Of a stretch of 64,000 nt of DNA, positions 10,241-17,680 are shown one piece after another. The DNA comes from Acidobacteriota bacterium (GTDB lineage Bacteria > Acidobacteriota > Vicinamibacteria > Vicinamibacterales > JAKQTR01), in NCBI GenBank assembly GCA_026393755.1, contig JAPKZO010000032.1, positions 62,001 through 126,000 of the forward strand. The letters run 5' to 3'. The notes beneath the pieces are model-generated. The model saw only the letters and a list, made by a program, of their open reading frames with translations, ran no database searches and was not told the DNA's origin. Within the stretch, counting starts at the first letter, position 1. Every line of letters begins with the position of its first letter. The translations under genes were made by a program, and so were the position numbers.

Positions 10241-10588
10241 CTACTTGGTTCGACCGCCCGGCATCCGCCAGCTCTCGGCGTTGACCGCGAACGTCCAATT
10301 GTACTGGTACCAGGGCAGGATCTGAACGGGCCTCGTGTAGACGACGTCGATGTAGATGTGATCCATCACCTTGCGGATGCTGACGCCGGCCGGATCGATC
10401 CGGATCCCGATCTTGCTGCCCTCCGCGACCACCACGGTGCGCGTCTCGTCATCATCCCGGTCCCCGCGGAATTCGGCGACCTGGCGGACTGAATCCTCGA
10501 ACTTGAAGTGGTCCAGTTGGGCGGATCCTGCCTGCCAGGCGGCATAGAGCACAAGCGCGGCGATGGCGAGTTTGATGAGTTTGCCCAT
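10241..10588 (-). CDS. Small membrane-anchored protein next to lepB (DUF4845-like)
   Basis: 115 residues. One N-terminal membrane helix (3-20) is followed by a soluble domain with an IDPAGVSIRKVMDHIYIDVVY strand and a proline/aromatic-rich end (ILPWYQYNWTF). The arrangement resembles small one-helix proteins of the DUF4845 kind that follow signal peptidase genes; that link is from memory. It starts two bases after the lepB stop, so it is the third gene of the lepA-lepB operon. Function unknown. Confidence 0.72.
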   Translation of the reverse strand: MGKLIKLAIAALVLYAAWQAGSAQLDHFKFEDSVRQVAEFRGDRDDDETRTVVVAEGSKIGIRIDPAGVSIRKVMDHIYIDVVYTRPVQILPWYQYNWTFAVNAESWRMPGGRTK

Positions 10589-10589
10589 A

Positions 10590-11240
10590 CTAGTGGATCT
10601 GATGCAACAGACGACCCCAGCGTGTGCTGGTCAGGAGGCTGAACAGCCCGCCGGCATCGGGGTCGTACGACCAGTAAATCATCAGCGCCTGTCCCTTGAT
10701 GTTATCGCGGGGCAGGAACCCCCAGTAGCGCGAGTCCTCCGAATTGTCGCGGTTATCGCCCATCACGAACAGCATACCCGACGGCACGATCTCCGGGCCG
10801 TACTGCTCGCGCCTTTCGTCTGAGGTCACCTCGACCAGCGTTCCGCCATCCGAGCGCGGAAGATAGTGGGCATACGGTTCATCGAGCGGCCGCCCGTTGA
10901 TGTGGATTTGGTGGTTCTTCAACTCGACCGTCTCCCCGGGCAGGCCGATGACGCGCTTGATAAAGTCGCGCTCAGGATCGGTCGGAAACTTGAACACCAC
11001 AATATCGCCGCGCCGGACCGCCCGGGTGGGCAGCAGTCCCCGTTCGACCGCCGAATCCGTCGGCGAAAAGACGAACTTGTTGACCAGCAGGTGATCGCCG
11101 ACCAGCAGGTTGGGCTCCATCGATCCGGTCGGAATCTTGAACGCCTGAACGACAAACGTCCGGATGAACAGCGCCAGGATGACGGCGATGACAATCGACT
11201 CGAAGTACTCGCGCGCCACGGACTTCCTGAACTCGGGCAC
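10590..11240 (-). CDS. lepB: Signal peptidase I
   Basis: 216 residues. A membrane-anchored serine/lysine endopeptidase that removes signal peptides from exported proteins. One N-terminal helix (13-33) precedes the catalytic Ser40 in IPTGSMEPNLLVGD. The general base lysine is K95 in RDFIKRVIGLPG, and box D/E is MGDNRDNSEDSRYWG. The start is GTG 11240, directly abutting the lepA stop, with AGGAG inside the lepA end. The lepA-lepB order is widespread. Confidence 0.95.
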   Translation of the reverse strand: MPEFRKSVAREYFESIVIAVILALFIRTFVVQAFKIPTGSMEPNLLVGDHLLVNKFVFSPTDSAVERGLLPTRAVRRGDIVVFKFPTDPERDFIKRVIGLPGETVELKNHQIHINGRPLDEPYAHYLPRSDGGTLVEVTSDERREQYGPEIVPSGMLFVMGDNRDNSEDSRYWGFLPRDNIKGQALMIYWSYDPDAGGLFSLLTSTRWGRLLHQIH

Positions 11241-13049
11241 CTACTCCTCCGTTCCCATCTTGAGCACGGCGAGAAACGCCTCCTGGGGAATCTCCACGCG
11301 GCCGACGCGCTTCATGCGCTTCTTGCCTTCCTTCTGCTTCTCGAGCAGTTTGCGCTTGCGGGAGATGTCGCCGCCGTAGCACTTCGCGAGCACGTTCTTC
11401 CGCATGGCCTTCACGGACTCGCGGGCCACAATCCGGCCGCCGATGGCCGCCTGGATGGCCACCTCGAACATCTGCCGCGGGATCAGTTCTCGCATCTTCT
11501 GTGCCAGCGCCCGCCCGCGCTGGTACGAGGCATCCCGATGCACGATGGTCGACAGGGCATCGACCGGGTCGCCGTTGACCAGGATGTCGAGCTTGACCAG
11601 CGGCGATTCCCAGTATCCGCTCACATGATAATCGAGTGACGCATAGCCGCGCGAGATTGTCTTGAGCCGATCGTAGAAATCGAGCACCACCTCGTTGAAC
11701 GGCATCTCGTAGGTGATCAGGACGCGTGCGGTGGCCAGGTACTCGAGCGTCTTCTGCACACCACGCTTCTCCTGACACAGGTTCAGGATGCCGCCGACGT
11801 GCTCGGCCGGGGTCAGGATCATCGCGGTGATGACGGGCTCTTCGAACTTCTGGATTCTCCCGACATCTGGCAGCTTGGCCGGGCTGTCGATGTCGTGCAC
11901 CTCGCCATCGGTCGTCGTCACGCGGTACAGGACGCTCGGGGCCGTGGTCACCAGATCCTGGTCGAATTCGCGCTCGAGCCTCTCCTGCACGATATCCATG
12001 TGCAGGAGGCCCAGGAAGCCGCACCGGAACCCGAAACCAAGCGCCGCCGAACTCTCCGGCTCGTAGAAGAACGATGCGTCGTTGAGGCGCAGCTTCTCCA
12101 GGGCATCCCGCAGTTGCGGGTACTCGTGCCCCTCCACCGGATACAGCCCGGCGAACACCATCGGCTTCAATTCGCGGAAGCCTGGGAACGGCTGCACGGC
12201 CGGGCGGGACACCTCCGTGACGGTGTCGCCAAGCCGGGCGTCGCTCACCTTCTTGATCCCCGCGGCGATGAACCCGACTTCCCCGACGCCGAGCTCATCC
12301 ATCTCGACGGGCTTGGGAGTGAACGCGCCGACCTGCTCGACTTCGTACTCCTGCCCCTCGGCCATCAGACGGATCTTCATGTGCGGCCGGATGACGCCGT
12401 CGAGCACCCGAAGGACGATGACGACGCCGCGGTACGGGTCGTACCAGGAATCGAAGATGAGGGCCTTGAGCGGCGCGGCCGGATCGCCTTCCGGCGGCGG
12501 GAGGCGTTCGACAATCGCTTCGAGCACGTCGTGCACGCCGATGCCGGATTTCGCGCTCGCGAGGATGGCGTGAGAGGGATCGAGGCCGATGATCTCGGCC
12601 AGCTGCCGGCGCGATTCCTCGGGCTGCGCGCTGGGCAAGTCGATCTTGTTGATGACGGGAATGATCTCGAGGTTGTTGTCAACGGCGAGATACGCGTTGG
12701 CGAGCGTCTGCGCCTCGACGCCCTGCGAGGCGTCGACAATCAGCACTGCGCCTTCGGAGGCGGCGAGCGACCGGGTGACCTCGTAGGAGAAGTCGACGTG
12801 CCCGGGCGTGTCGATCATGTTGAGCACGTACTGCCGGCCGTTGTCCGCGGCGTAGGTCAGCCGGACCGGATGCGCCTTGATCGTGATGCCGCGCTCGCGC
12901 TCGAGATCCATCGAGTCGAGCACCTGCGCCTCGATCATCTCGCGCGGCTGCAGCGCGCCGGTCAGTTCGAGAAATCGGTCCGCCAGCGTCGACTTGCCGT
13001 GGTCGATGTGCGCGATGATCGCGAAGTTCCTGATGTACTGCTGGTCCAT
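11241..13049 (-). CDS. lepA: Elongation factor 4 (LepA)
   Basis: 602 residues, full family length. A ribosome-associated GTPase with G1 [16 protein letters not shown]2/G3 [12 protein letters not shown] and G4 NKIDLPSA, followed by EF-G-like domains and the LepA-specific C-terminal domain ([21 protein letters not shown]). It acts in translation initiation or back-translocation. It starts the lepA-lepB-small protein operon. About 100 bases lie upstream and contain the palindrome at 13084. Confidence 0.97.
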   Translation of the reverse strand: MDQQYIRNFAIIAHIDHGKSTLADRFLELTGALQPREMIEAQVLDSMDLERERGITIKAHPVRLTYAADNGRQYVLNMIDTPGHVDFSYEVTRSLAASEGAVLIVDASQGVEAQTLANAYLAVDNNLEIIPVINKIDLPSAQPEESRRQLAEIIGLDPSHAILASAKSGIGVHDVLEAIVERLPPPEGDPAAPLKALIFDSWYDPYRGVVIVLRVLDGVIRPHMKIRLMAEGQEYEVEQVGAFTPKPVEMDELGVGEVGFIAAGIKKVSDARLGDTVTEVSRPAVQPFPGFRELKPMVFAGLYPVEGHEYPQLRDALEKLRLNDASFFYEPESSAALGFGFRCGFLGLLHMDIVQERLEREFDQDLVTTAPSVLYRVTTTDGEVHDIDSPAKLPDVGRIQKFEEPVITAMILTPAEHVGGILNLCQEKRGVQKTLEYLATARVLITYEMPFNEVVLDFYDRLKTISRGYASLDYHVSGYWESPLVKLDILVNGDPVDALSTIVHRDASYQRGRALAQKMRELIPRQMFEVAIQAAIGGRIVARESVKAMRKNVLAKCYGGDISRKRKLLEKQKEGKKRMKRVGRVEIPQEAFLAVLKMGTEE

Positions 13050-13083
13050 CTGCGTCTACGGATTCTTTCGATGATACCCCGAA

Positions 13084-13108
13084 GAAAATGGGGTCAGGCC
13101 CCATTTTC
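13084..13108. terminator. Perfect palindrome, probable terminator or dispersed repeat
   Basis: Ten-base arms GAAAATGGGG and CCCCATTTTC flank the five-base loop TCAGG, with no mismatch. Read leftward, it is a G+C stem followed by ATTTTC, placed 39 bases after the stop of the 13147-13563 gene and 35 bases before lepA. The A/T flanks make it terminator-like in both directions. A degenerate partner (AATCAGGCCAGGCCCAAT) follows at about 13125-13141. The AAAATGGGGTC...CCCCATTTT theme occurs as a scattered repeat in many bacteria, so it may be a mobile palindrome. Confidence 0.55.
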
Positions 13109-13146
13109 AAGGACCGTGGAAAAATCAGGCCAGGCCCAATCGCTGG

Positions 13147-13563
13147 CTATCGCCGCTTCACGACCGGACGGTAGATGAGACCGACGATGGCGCCGTAAAT
13201 CGCCATCTCGATGATGCTGTCGACGATCATCGCCGCCGCGAAGGCTGCCGAGATTGGCATCATCACGTAGCCCCACACGCCGCCAAACACGGCGAGCAGC
13301 AGCCCTATCAGGACCCCGTATCGCAGTCCTTCGACCAAGCCGGCGCCGCCCTCGTAGCCCTTGGCGTACGCATACGAGAACACGAAAAACCCGACGAGCG
13401 ATGCGCCGTACCCCAGCACGAGGTTCATGTCCGACGCCGCTCTCAGCAGCGCGGCGTCCTGGCGGGAAAGACCTGGCAGAACGATACCCCAGATGAGGCC
13501 GCTCAGGCCGAGGTGCGCGAACCAGCCCACCAGCGCCGCGGCCGCCAGTCGCCCGAAGTGCAT
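13147..13563 (-). CDS. Four-helix membrane protein, unknown
   Basis: 138 residues with four predicted membrane helices (about 5-30, 50-70, 82-105, 112-132) and a short basic tail (RPVVKRR). It lies eight bases after the cellulose-synthase-like gene, so it is probably co-transcribed and could be a membrane partner or accessory of that transferase. I do not recognise the family. Confidence 0.65.
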   Translation of the reverse strand: MHFGRLAAAALVGWFAHLGLSGLIWGIVLPGLSRQDAALLRAASDMNLVLGYGASLVGFFVFSYAYAKGYEGGAGLVEGLRYGVLIGLLLAVFGGVWGYVMMPISAAFAAAMIVDSIIEMAIYGAIVGLIYRPVVKRR

Positions 13564-13571
13564 CCGGGTTC

Positions 13572-15071
13572 CTACTTGCCGCGGGCGACTTGTGTGCTCA
13601 GCACGACGCCGCTGCCGCCGAATTGCTGGACGAGCGACATGAGCCCCATGTAGAGGAACCCGAACTGGAACAGCACCAGGAACGGCAGCGTGCCGTAGAT
13701 GCCGTGGGCCAGCGCGTAGAACACCGTCATCGTGAAGTAGAGCCCCAGCGCCGTTTCGATGAGCGGCTGGATGGCCACCACCTGGCGGTACTTCTTGGCG
13801 CCCCAGTCGTCGGACCCGCGTTCGATGCCGTACTTGGGGGTGCGCGCGAAGGCCGACTCGTGGCCCATCATCGCCTCGATCACCGCCCGGGTGTTGTTGA
13901 CGGCGAGGCCGATGCCAATCGACATCAGGAACGGAATGTACCGCAACCGCGCCTTCCAGTCGGGATACAGCTCACGCTGCGATACGACGTAGAAGTTCGC
14001 CACCGACGCGGTGGCCAGGAAGAACAGCGGCACGTCGATCAGCAGCATCTCGTACCAGCCCATGTTGTAGCGAATCACCATCGCCGGGAACATGAGGACC
14101 GAGAGGAGCGACATGAGCAGGTAGTTGAAATTCGCCGTGAGGTGGAAGAACGCCTCCGCCTTCACCCCAAACGGCAGATCCGACTGGAGGATGCGCGGGA
14201 GCACCTTCAGGCACACCTGAATCGAGCCTTTCGCCCAGCGGTGCTGCTGCGACTTGAAGGCGTTCATTTCGACCGGCACCTCAGCAGGCGCGACCAGGTC
14301 GGGCAGGAAGAGGAACTTCCAGCCCAGCAGCTGTGCCCGATAGCTCAGGTCGAGATCCTCGGTGAGCGTGTCGTGCTGCCAGCCGCCGGCCGCGGGAATG
14401 ACCTCGCGGCGCCACACGCCGGCCGTGCCGTTGAAGTTGAAGAAGTGCCCCGCGCGGTTGCGCCCGCCGTGTTCCAGGACGAAGTGGCCGTCGAGCAGGA
14501 TGGCCTGGGCCTTGGTCAGCAGCGAGAAATCGGCGTTGACATGGCCCCAGCGGGCCTGCACCAGGCCGATCTTCTCGTCCTGGAAGTACGGGATCGTCTT
14601 CTGCAGGAAGTCGACGCTCGGAATGAAGTCCGCATCGAAGATGGCCACGAACTTGCCGCGCGCCACCTTCAAGCCGGCATCGAGGGCGCCCGCTTTGAAC
14701 CCGGTCCGGTTGGTGCGATGGATGAGCGTGATGTCGAACCCTTCGGCCGCCAGCCGATCCACGGCGCGCTGGGCCACCTCGGTTGTCTCGTCGGTCGAGT
14801 CGTCGAGCACCTGGATCTCCATCAACTCGCGCGGGTAGTCGATTCGCGCGGTCGCCTGGAGCAGGCGATCGGTCACATACATCTCGTTGAAGAGCGGCAG
14901 CTGAATCGTGACCACGGGCAGAAGACCGTCCCAGGCCGGAGTCGGCCCGGGGACCTTGTCCTTGTTCTTCATGTAGGCGTAGACCAGATAGTAGCGGTGC
15001 CACCCGTAGACGCCCAGGATGACGAGGACAAAGAAGTACAACCCGAGGATGAGAGATTCAAGTGGGCTCAT
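13572..15071 (-). CDS. Cellulose-synthase-like membrane glycosyltransferase (GT2)
   Basis: 499 residues. A processive-type inverting glycosyltransferase of the plasma membrane. One N-terminal helix, the cytoplasmic GT2 domain and at least four C-terminal helices are visible. Catalytic signature: [17 protein letters not shown] (DxD), [10 protein letters not shown] (base) and QQHRWAKGS (QxxRW). It resembles glucomannan/CSL synthases rather than BcsA, since no PilZ domain or bcsB neighbour is present. ATG 15071 is preferred to a codon 39 bases upstream because the hydrophobic anchor begins there. The sugar made is unknown. Confidence 0.88.
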   Translation of the reverse strand: MSPLESLILGLYFFVLVILGVYGWHRYYLVYAYMKNKDKVPGPTPAWDGLLPVVTIQLPLFNEMYVTDRLLQATARIDYPRELMEIQVLDDSTDETTEVAQRAVDRLAAEGFDITLIHRTNRTGFKAGALDAGLKVARGKFVAIFDADFIPSVDFLQKTIPYFQDEKIGLVQARWGHVNADFSLLTKAQAILLDGHFVLEHGGRNRAGHFFNFNGTAGVWRREVIPAAGGWQHDTLTEDLDLSYRAQLLGWKFLFLPDLVAPAEVPVEMNAFKSQQHRWAKGSIQVCLKVLPRILQSDLPFGVKAEAFFHLTANFNYLLMSLLSVLMFPAMVIRYNMGWYEMLLIDVPLFFLATASVANFYVVSQRELYPDWKARLRYIPFLMSIGIGLAVNNTRAVIEAMMGHESAFARTPKYGIERGSDDWGAKKYRQVVAIQPLIETALGLYFTMTVFYALAHGIYGTLPFLVLFQFGFLYMGLMSLVQQFGGSGVVLSTQVARGK

Positions 15072-15220
15072 GAGTGTTTGGCCAGTCCAGTGTCGTGCCT
15101 CAGGGCACAATCGATCATTTTACAGCCGTCCTGCAGAAAAGCCTAGTCTGGCGCGGTCTCGCGCGGTTTTGCTGGAGATTTCGCACATCGCGGAGGCGGG
15201 AAGAACGACTTGTTACAACC

Positions 15221-15355
15221 TCATTTTGCTGGCGCAGTGGTCGAGTCTTCGAAAACCCCGAGTTCGCGCCTGCGCACGCCAACTGTGTTGTCCACGCACA
15301 GCTTCGGACGAATGCCGACACTGCCGCTCACGAAGAACGTCTCCCCCTTGATCAC
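15221..15355 (-). CDS. Candidate 44-residue ORF beside the attC-like element
   Basis: GTG 15355 to TGA 15221 reads 44 codons (begins VIKGETFFVSGSVGIRP, ends STTAPAK). It starts four bases beyond the distal core of the attC-like element at 15359, which is where a cassette gene would start. The remaining bases from 15072 to 15374 hold no other ORF I can support; a minor hairpin GTGCC-TCAG-GGCAC lies near 15095-15108. There is no recognised family and no clear ribosome site, so it may be a relic. Confidence 0.3.
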   Translation of the reverse strand: MIKGETFFVSGSVGIRPKLCVDNTVGVRRRELGVFEDSTTAPAK

Positions 15356-15358
15356 ATC

Positions 15359-15447
15359 GGCTGACCACCGGCGCTCAGCCGCGCACGCGCCCCACTGTCT
15401 TGGAAGTGGAGCGCTTCGCGCGCGTCTGCTGCATGCGTGTGTTCGCC
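15359..15447 (-). repeat. attC-like imperfect palindrome C
   Basis: 89 bp. On the plus strand the outer cores are GGCTGAC (15359-15365) and GTTCGCC (15441-15447). The left arm GGCTGACCACCGGCGCTCA faces the right arm CGTCTGCTGCATGCGTGTG with extra unpaired bases, the layout of integron attC sites. Its first 11 bases equal those of element B, and the CGTCnGnTnnAT block is shared with A and B. The antitoxin gene ends inside it at 15375. Core bases deviate from GTTRRRY, so recombination competence is uncertain. Confidence 0.5.
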
Positions 15448-15689
15448 GGCGCTTGTGGCAGCAACCGTCCCGTCGATCGTCGGCTTGCCCGAACGAGATC
15501 GACGAGTTCCGGGGCGGTCAGACTGGACTCAACTCCGGGCACGTCGAGCGGCGACCCTCCGCGAAGAGCCGGCTGCACGAGGAACAGTTCACCGTCGCGA
15601 CGCCGGATTTGCGCCTGCCCTTCGCGCTTGGCCTGCCGCAATACATCAGCAAACCGCTGGCGCGCCTCCGAGTAGGTGTACACCTTCAT
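15375..15689 (-). CDS. Phd/YefM-like antitoxin with C-terminus read into repeat C
   Basis: 104 residues from ATG 15689. The N-terminus (MKVYTYSEARQRFADVLRQA, then IRRRDGELFLVQP) is the DNA-binding fold of Phd/YefM antitoxins, which neutralise a partner toxin and repress the operon. Residues ~80-104 (NTRMQQTRAKR...) are encoded by the attC-like repeat and are unlikely to be ancestral. The start overlaps the toxin stop as ATGA (15686-15689), so toxin and antitoxin are translationally coupled with the toxin first. Confidence 0.75.
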   Translation of the reverse strand: MKVYTYSEARQRFADVLRQAKREGQAQIRRRDGELFLVQPALRGGSPLDVPGVESSLTAPELVDLVRASRRSTGRLLPQAPANTRMQQTRAKRSTSKTVGRVRG

Positions 15690-16099
15690 GTCGGTAACTC
15701 CATGACCGAGACGCCGATCGACCGCGCGGCCCGAGCCAGGGCCGCGTCGAGTGTGAGCAAGGGCGCCCCTTCCCTTCGGGCCGCTTCCAACATGTAGGCG
15801 TCGTAGGCGTAGACGCGAAGCGCGACTGCCAGCTCCAGCGCTTTGGCAACGTCGAGCTGTGCCAGGCGCACCGAAATCATGCGGTAACTTGCCCAAGCCG
15901 TCAGGACCATTTCCTCGGTAAGTCTGCGTTTCCGGACTCCGGCAATTAGGGCGTTCCCGACTTCCCACGGGAGCGACGGCGCCGAGATCAGAGAGCACCC
16001 GTCGGTCACGGCGATGAGCGCCGCCCGCGACGGTTCACTGAGTAACACGGCGAGAATGGCGGACGTGTCGATGGCGATGGTCACTGGGCGATCCTGCAT
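15686..16099 (-). CDS. PIN-domain toxin (VapC-like ribonuclease)
   Basis: 137 residues from ATG 16099. The PIN fold is shown by four acidic residues in standard spacing: D11 (AIDTSAILAV), E46 (LPWEVGNAL), D100 (YAYDAYML) and D118 (LLTLDAAL). Family members cleave tRNA or rRNA and are blocked by the cognate antitoxin. A TTG start lies nine bases upstream, but the ATG sits where transcription is predicted to begin, so the mRNA may be leaderless. It precedes its antitoxin, the reverse of the classic vapBC order. Confidence 0.8.
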   Translation of the reverse strand: MQDRPVTIAIDTSAILAVLLSEPSRAALIAVTDGCSLISAPSLPWEVGNALIAGVRKRRLTEEMVLTAWASYRMISVRLAQLDVAKALELAVALRVYAYDAYMLEAARREGAPLLTLDAALARAARSIGVSVMELPT

Positions 16100-16100
16100 T

Positions 16101-16116
16101 TTGTACAATTGTACAA
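16101..16116. promoter_or_regulatory. Palindromic operator of the toxin-antitoxin pair
   Basis: TTGTACAATTGTACAA is a perfect 16-bp palindrome that lies between the predicted -10 box and the toxin ATG, overlapping the -10. Phd- and VapB-type antitoxins bind such TGTACA-containing palindromes for autorepression. Binding by this particular antitoxin is inferred. Confidence 0.7.
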
Positions 16117-16136
16117 CTAGAACGGTTGCCGTTCAA
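16108..16136 (-). promoter_or_regulatory. Sigma-70-type promoter of the toxin-antitoxin operon
   Basis: On the minus strand, -35 TTGAAC (16131-16136), a 17-base spacer and -10 TACAAT (16108-16113). Both hexamers are close to TTGACA/TATAAT. The predicted start of transcription is at about 16100, immediately before the ATG at 16099, which predicts a leaderless message. The spacer contains a short palindrome, AACGGTTGCCGTT. Confidence 0.65.
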
Positions 16137-16153
16137 TGGTAGGCGTTCTGTCC

Positions 16154-16227
16154 GGCTGACCACCGCGCTTCACCCGCGACGCTTCACGATCGCACTAGGA
16201 ACCGTCGGTTGGATGCGCCTGTCAGGC
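16154..16227 (-). repeat. attC-like imperfect palindrome B
   Basis: 74 bp. Plus-strand outer cores are GGCTGAC (16154-16160) and GTCAGGC (16221-16227), complementary but for one base. The left arm GGCTGACCACCGCGCTTCA matches element C. The right arm ACCGTCGGTTGGATGCGCC carries the same CGTCnGnTnnAT block as A and C. It lies between the exported CnaB gene and the toxin gene, 64 bases after the former's stop, as a cassette boundary would. Confidence 0.5.
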
Positions 16228-16291
16228 TCCGTACCCACCTGGCTCCGACCGCCTGTTTGCGTCGTGAATAGCAACGACACTCCTGCCGGGT

Positions 16292-17086
16292 TCACCGTTC
16301 CCGGCCCATGGCTCGCAACGTCGAGAGAAAATCGGCGGTGGTCATGCTGGCTGTGCTCACGGGCGAGTGGAAACTGACGACTTGGTCTCCGGTGATCAAG
16401 AACGCGTAGTAGGGCCCGGCCAAACGCCACAGTTCCTGCTTGGACCCGACCAAGAAAACGATCATCTGTTGGCCGATTCGGTAAGGCGTGCGCTCGCTCA
16501 CCCAGTTCTCTTGCCTGAACACGAGTTGACGCCTGGCCTGCGTCTCTGCGCCGCTCTTGAGACTCTCGATGACGTCGGCCGTATGTAGAACGTCGTTGGT
16601 GGGACATTCTGACCGCACCGGGTTCGTTGCCACAATGCGGACATAGGCAACGATGGCTGCCTGTTTCCACGCCGCGCCGAGGCTGCCAGGCACGGGCCAG
16701 TCGACCTCCCAGAGAGGAGCCAGACAGAGCGCGAAGTCTAACGGACTCACCAATTGGCCATCGCGAAGCGCGATGCCCTCCCGCTTCGTGGTCACGAACC
16801 CCACCAGGGACGCTGTGATGGAGTAGGTCCCGGCGGGTAAGCCCGCGAGACGATAGCACCCGGACGAATCGGTGACGGCGCGCTGCTGTGTGCTCGAGCC
16901 GGAAGCGATAACTTCCGCGCCCGGAAACACCGCCCCGCTCTTGTCCGTGACGCATCCGCTGATGCTGCCCTGTCCATTGGCGGCGGCTGGCGCGAGAGCG
17001 AAAGCGAACACAAGCCACGCGACGTTCCACCCGTGCGAAAGAGGCGCTCGACGTTGGTGACGGGAGTGCATATCGACTGTCTCCAT
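16292..17086 (-). CDS. Exported protein with CnaB-like domain
   Basis: About 264 residues from ATG 17086 (ATG 17071 is equally possible). A signal peptide (NVAWLVFAFALAPAAANG) is followed by a carboxypeptidase-regulatory-like domain (GSISGCVTDKSGAVFPGAEV, then AGLPAGTYSITASLVGF). The C-terminal half contains AAIVAYVRIVATNP and YAFLITGDQVV segments I do not recognise; they recall TIMP/NTR-like surface domains only loosely. The open frame extends upstream into element A, but those codons (MEPTRW...) are repeat readthrough. Secreted or cell-surface role, unknown. Confidence 0.65.
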   Translation of the reverse strand: METVDMHSRHQRRAPLSHGWNVAWLVFAFALAPAAANGQGSISGCVTDKSGAVFPGAEVIASGSSTQQRAVTDSSGCYRLAGLPAGTYSITASLVGFVTTKREGIALRDGQLVSPLDFALCLAPLWEVDWPVPGSLGAAWKQAAIVAYVRIVATNPVRSECPTNDVLHTADVIESLKSGAETQARRQLVFRQENWVSERTPYRIGQQMIVFLVGSKQELWRLAGPYYAFLITGDQVVSFHSPVSTASMTTADFLSTLRAMGRER

Positions 17087-17122
17087 TGCGTCTGCGCGGT
17101 ACCGAGGTCTCAACGCCAGTAA

Positions 17123-17189
17123 GCCTAACGTCTCAAATGAACCGCGTGCGTTCACGAGCCAGCGCGTCGGCTCCATTTGGATGTTAGCC
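17123..17189 (-). repeat. attC-like site A with near-consensus cores
   Basis: 67 bp, the best of the three. On the minus strand it reads GGCTAAC ... GTTAGGC. The distal core GTTAGGC (17129-17123) fits the integron R' consensus GTTRRRY exactly, and the proximal core GGCTAAC differs by one base from its complement. Inner arms CCAAATGGAGCCGACGCG and CGCACGCGGTTCATTTGAG pair with extrahelical bases as in real attC sites. The TAA stop of the upstream ORF (17184) lies inside the proximal core, which is typical of gene cassettes. Confidence 0.62.
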
Positions 17190-17534
17190 AGCTCCTTGCG
17201 AGGTGACCGTTCCTACCTCTTCTTTCGGAACGCAAGCCTCGCCCTTGAACGTGATCCAGTCGAATGCGTCTCCTTGTCGCCCGTCACCGAGCACAACGTC
17301 CCGGACCTGAAAGTCAGTGATGACAAACGACAGCCGGCCTCGGCCGAGTTGGTCCATTCGCTTCAGGGTTTCCTCCGCCGACCGAAGGTCAATGGCGGCC
17401 CTGGCTGCATCGTAGTCCGCGCGCGTCACCACGAATCGAAGCGGACGCTCTTGACGTCCCGCCGTGGGACGACCCGGCGACCGCATCGGAGAACGTCCCG
17501 CACGACATGACCGACGACGTCTCGGTGTTCCCAT
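17184..17534 (-). CDS. Hypothetical protein ending in attC-like site A
   Basis: 116 codons. The first ~30 residues are arginine-rich and doubtful. From about residue 31 the sequence looks like a folded protein ([52 protein letters not shown]). The stop TAA overlaps the GGCTAAC core of element A. The 5' end runs into the larB leader, so this may be a truncated last cassette. Family unknown. Confidence 0.42.
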   Translation of the reverse strand: MGTPRRRRSCRAGRSPMRSPGRPTAGRQERPLRFVVTRADYDAARAAIDLRSAEETLKRMDQLGRGRLSFVITDFQVRDVVLGDGRQGDAFDWITFKGEACVPKEEVGTVTSQGAG

Positions 17535-17680
17535 CGCAACTCGTCACCGTTGAGGCGTTGCAACGACCGGTTGAATCCACCCGGCATTCTTGCGCCGGAA
17601 ATGCGGCCATTATCGACATGGGGTCCGGAATCGGTGATCATAGCCCCCATGTGCTGTGGACTCAAACGCCGGGCCGCCCG

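Noticed and set aside
15200-15225. TTGTTACAA palindrome considered as another attC core
   Set aside because: No paired partner core or the shared CGTCnGnTnnAT block lies within 150 bases.
15115-15321. 68-codon minus-strand frame upstream of the cellulose-synthase-like gene
   Set aside because: Arginine/serine-rich with no start signal; the overlapping 44-codon frame looks more protein-like.
16170-17030. Second minus-strand frame through the exported CnaB gene, ending IQPTVPSAIVKRRG in element B
   Set aside because: The other frame has the signal peptide and CnaB motifs; only the repeat-encoded tail here is notable, and it is reported with the attC-like elements.
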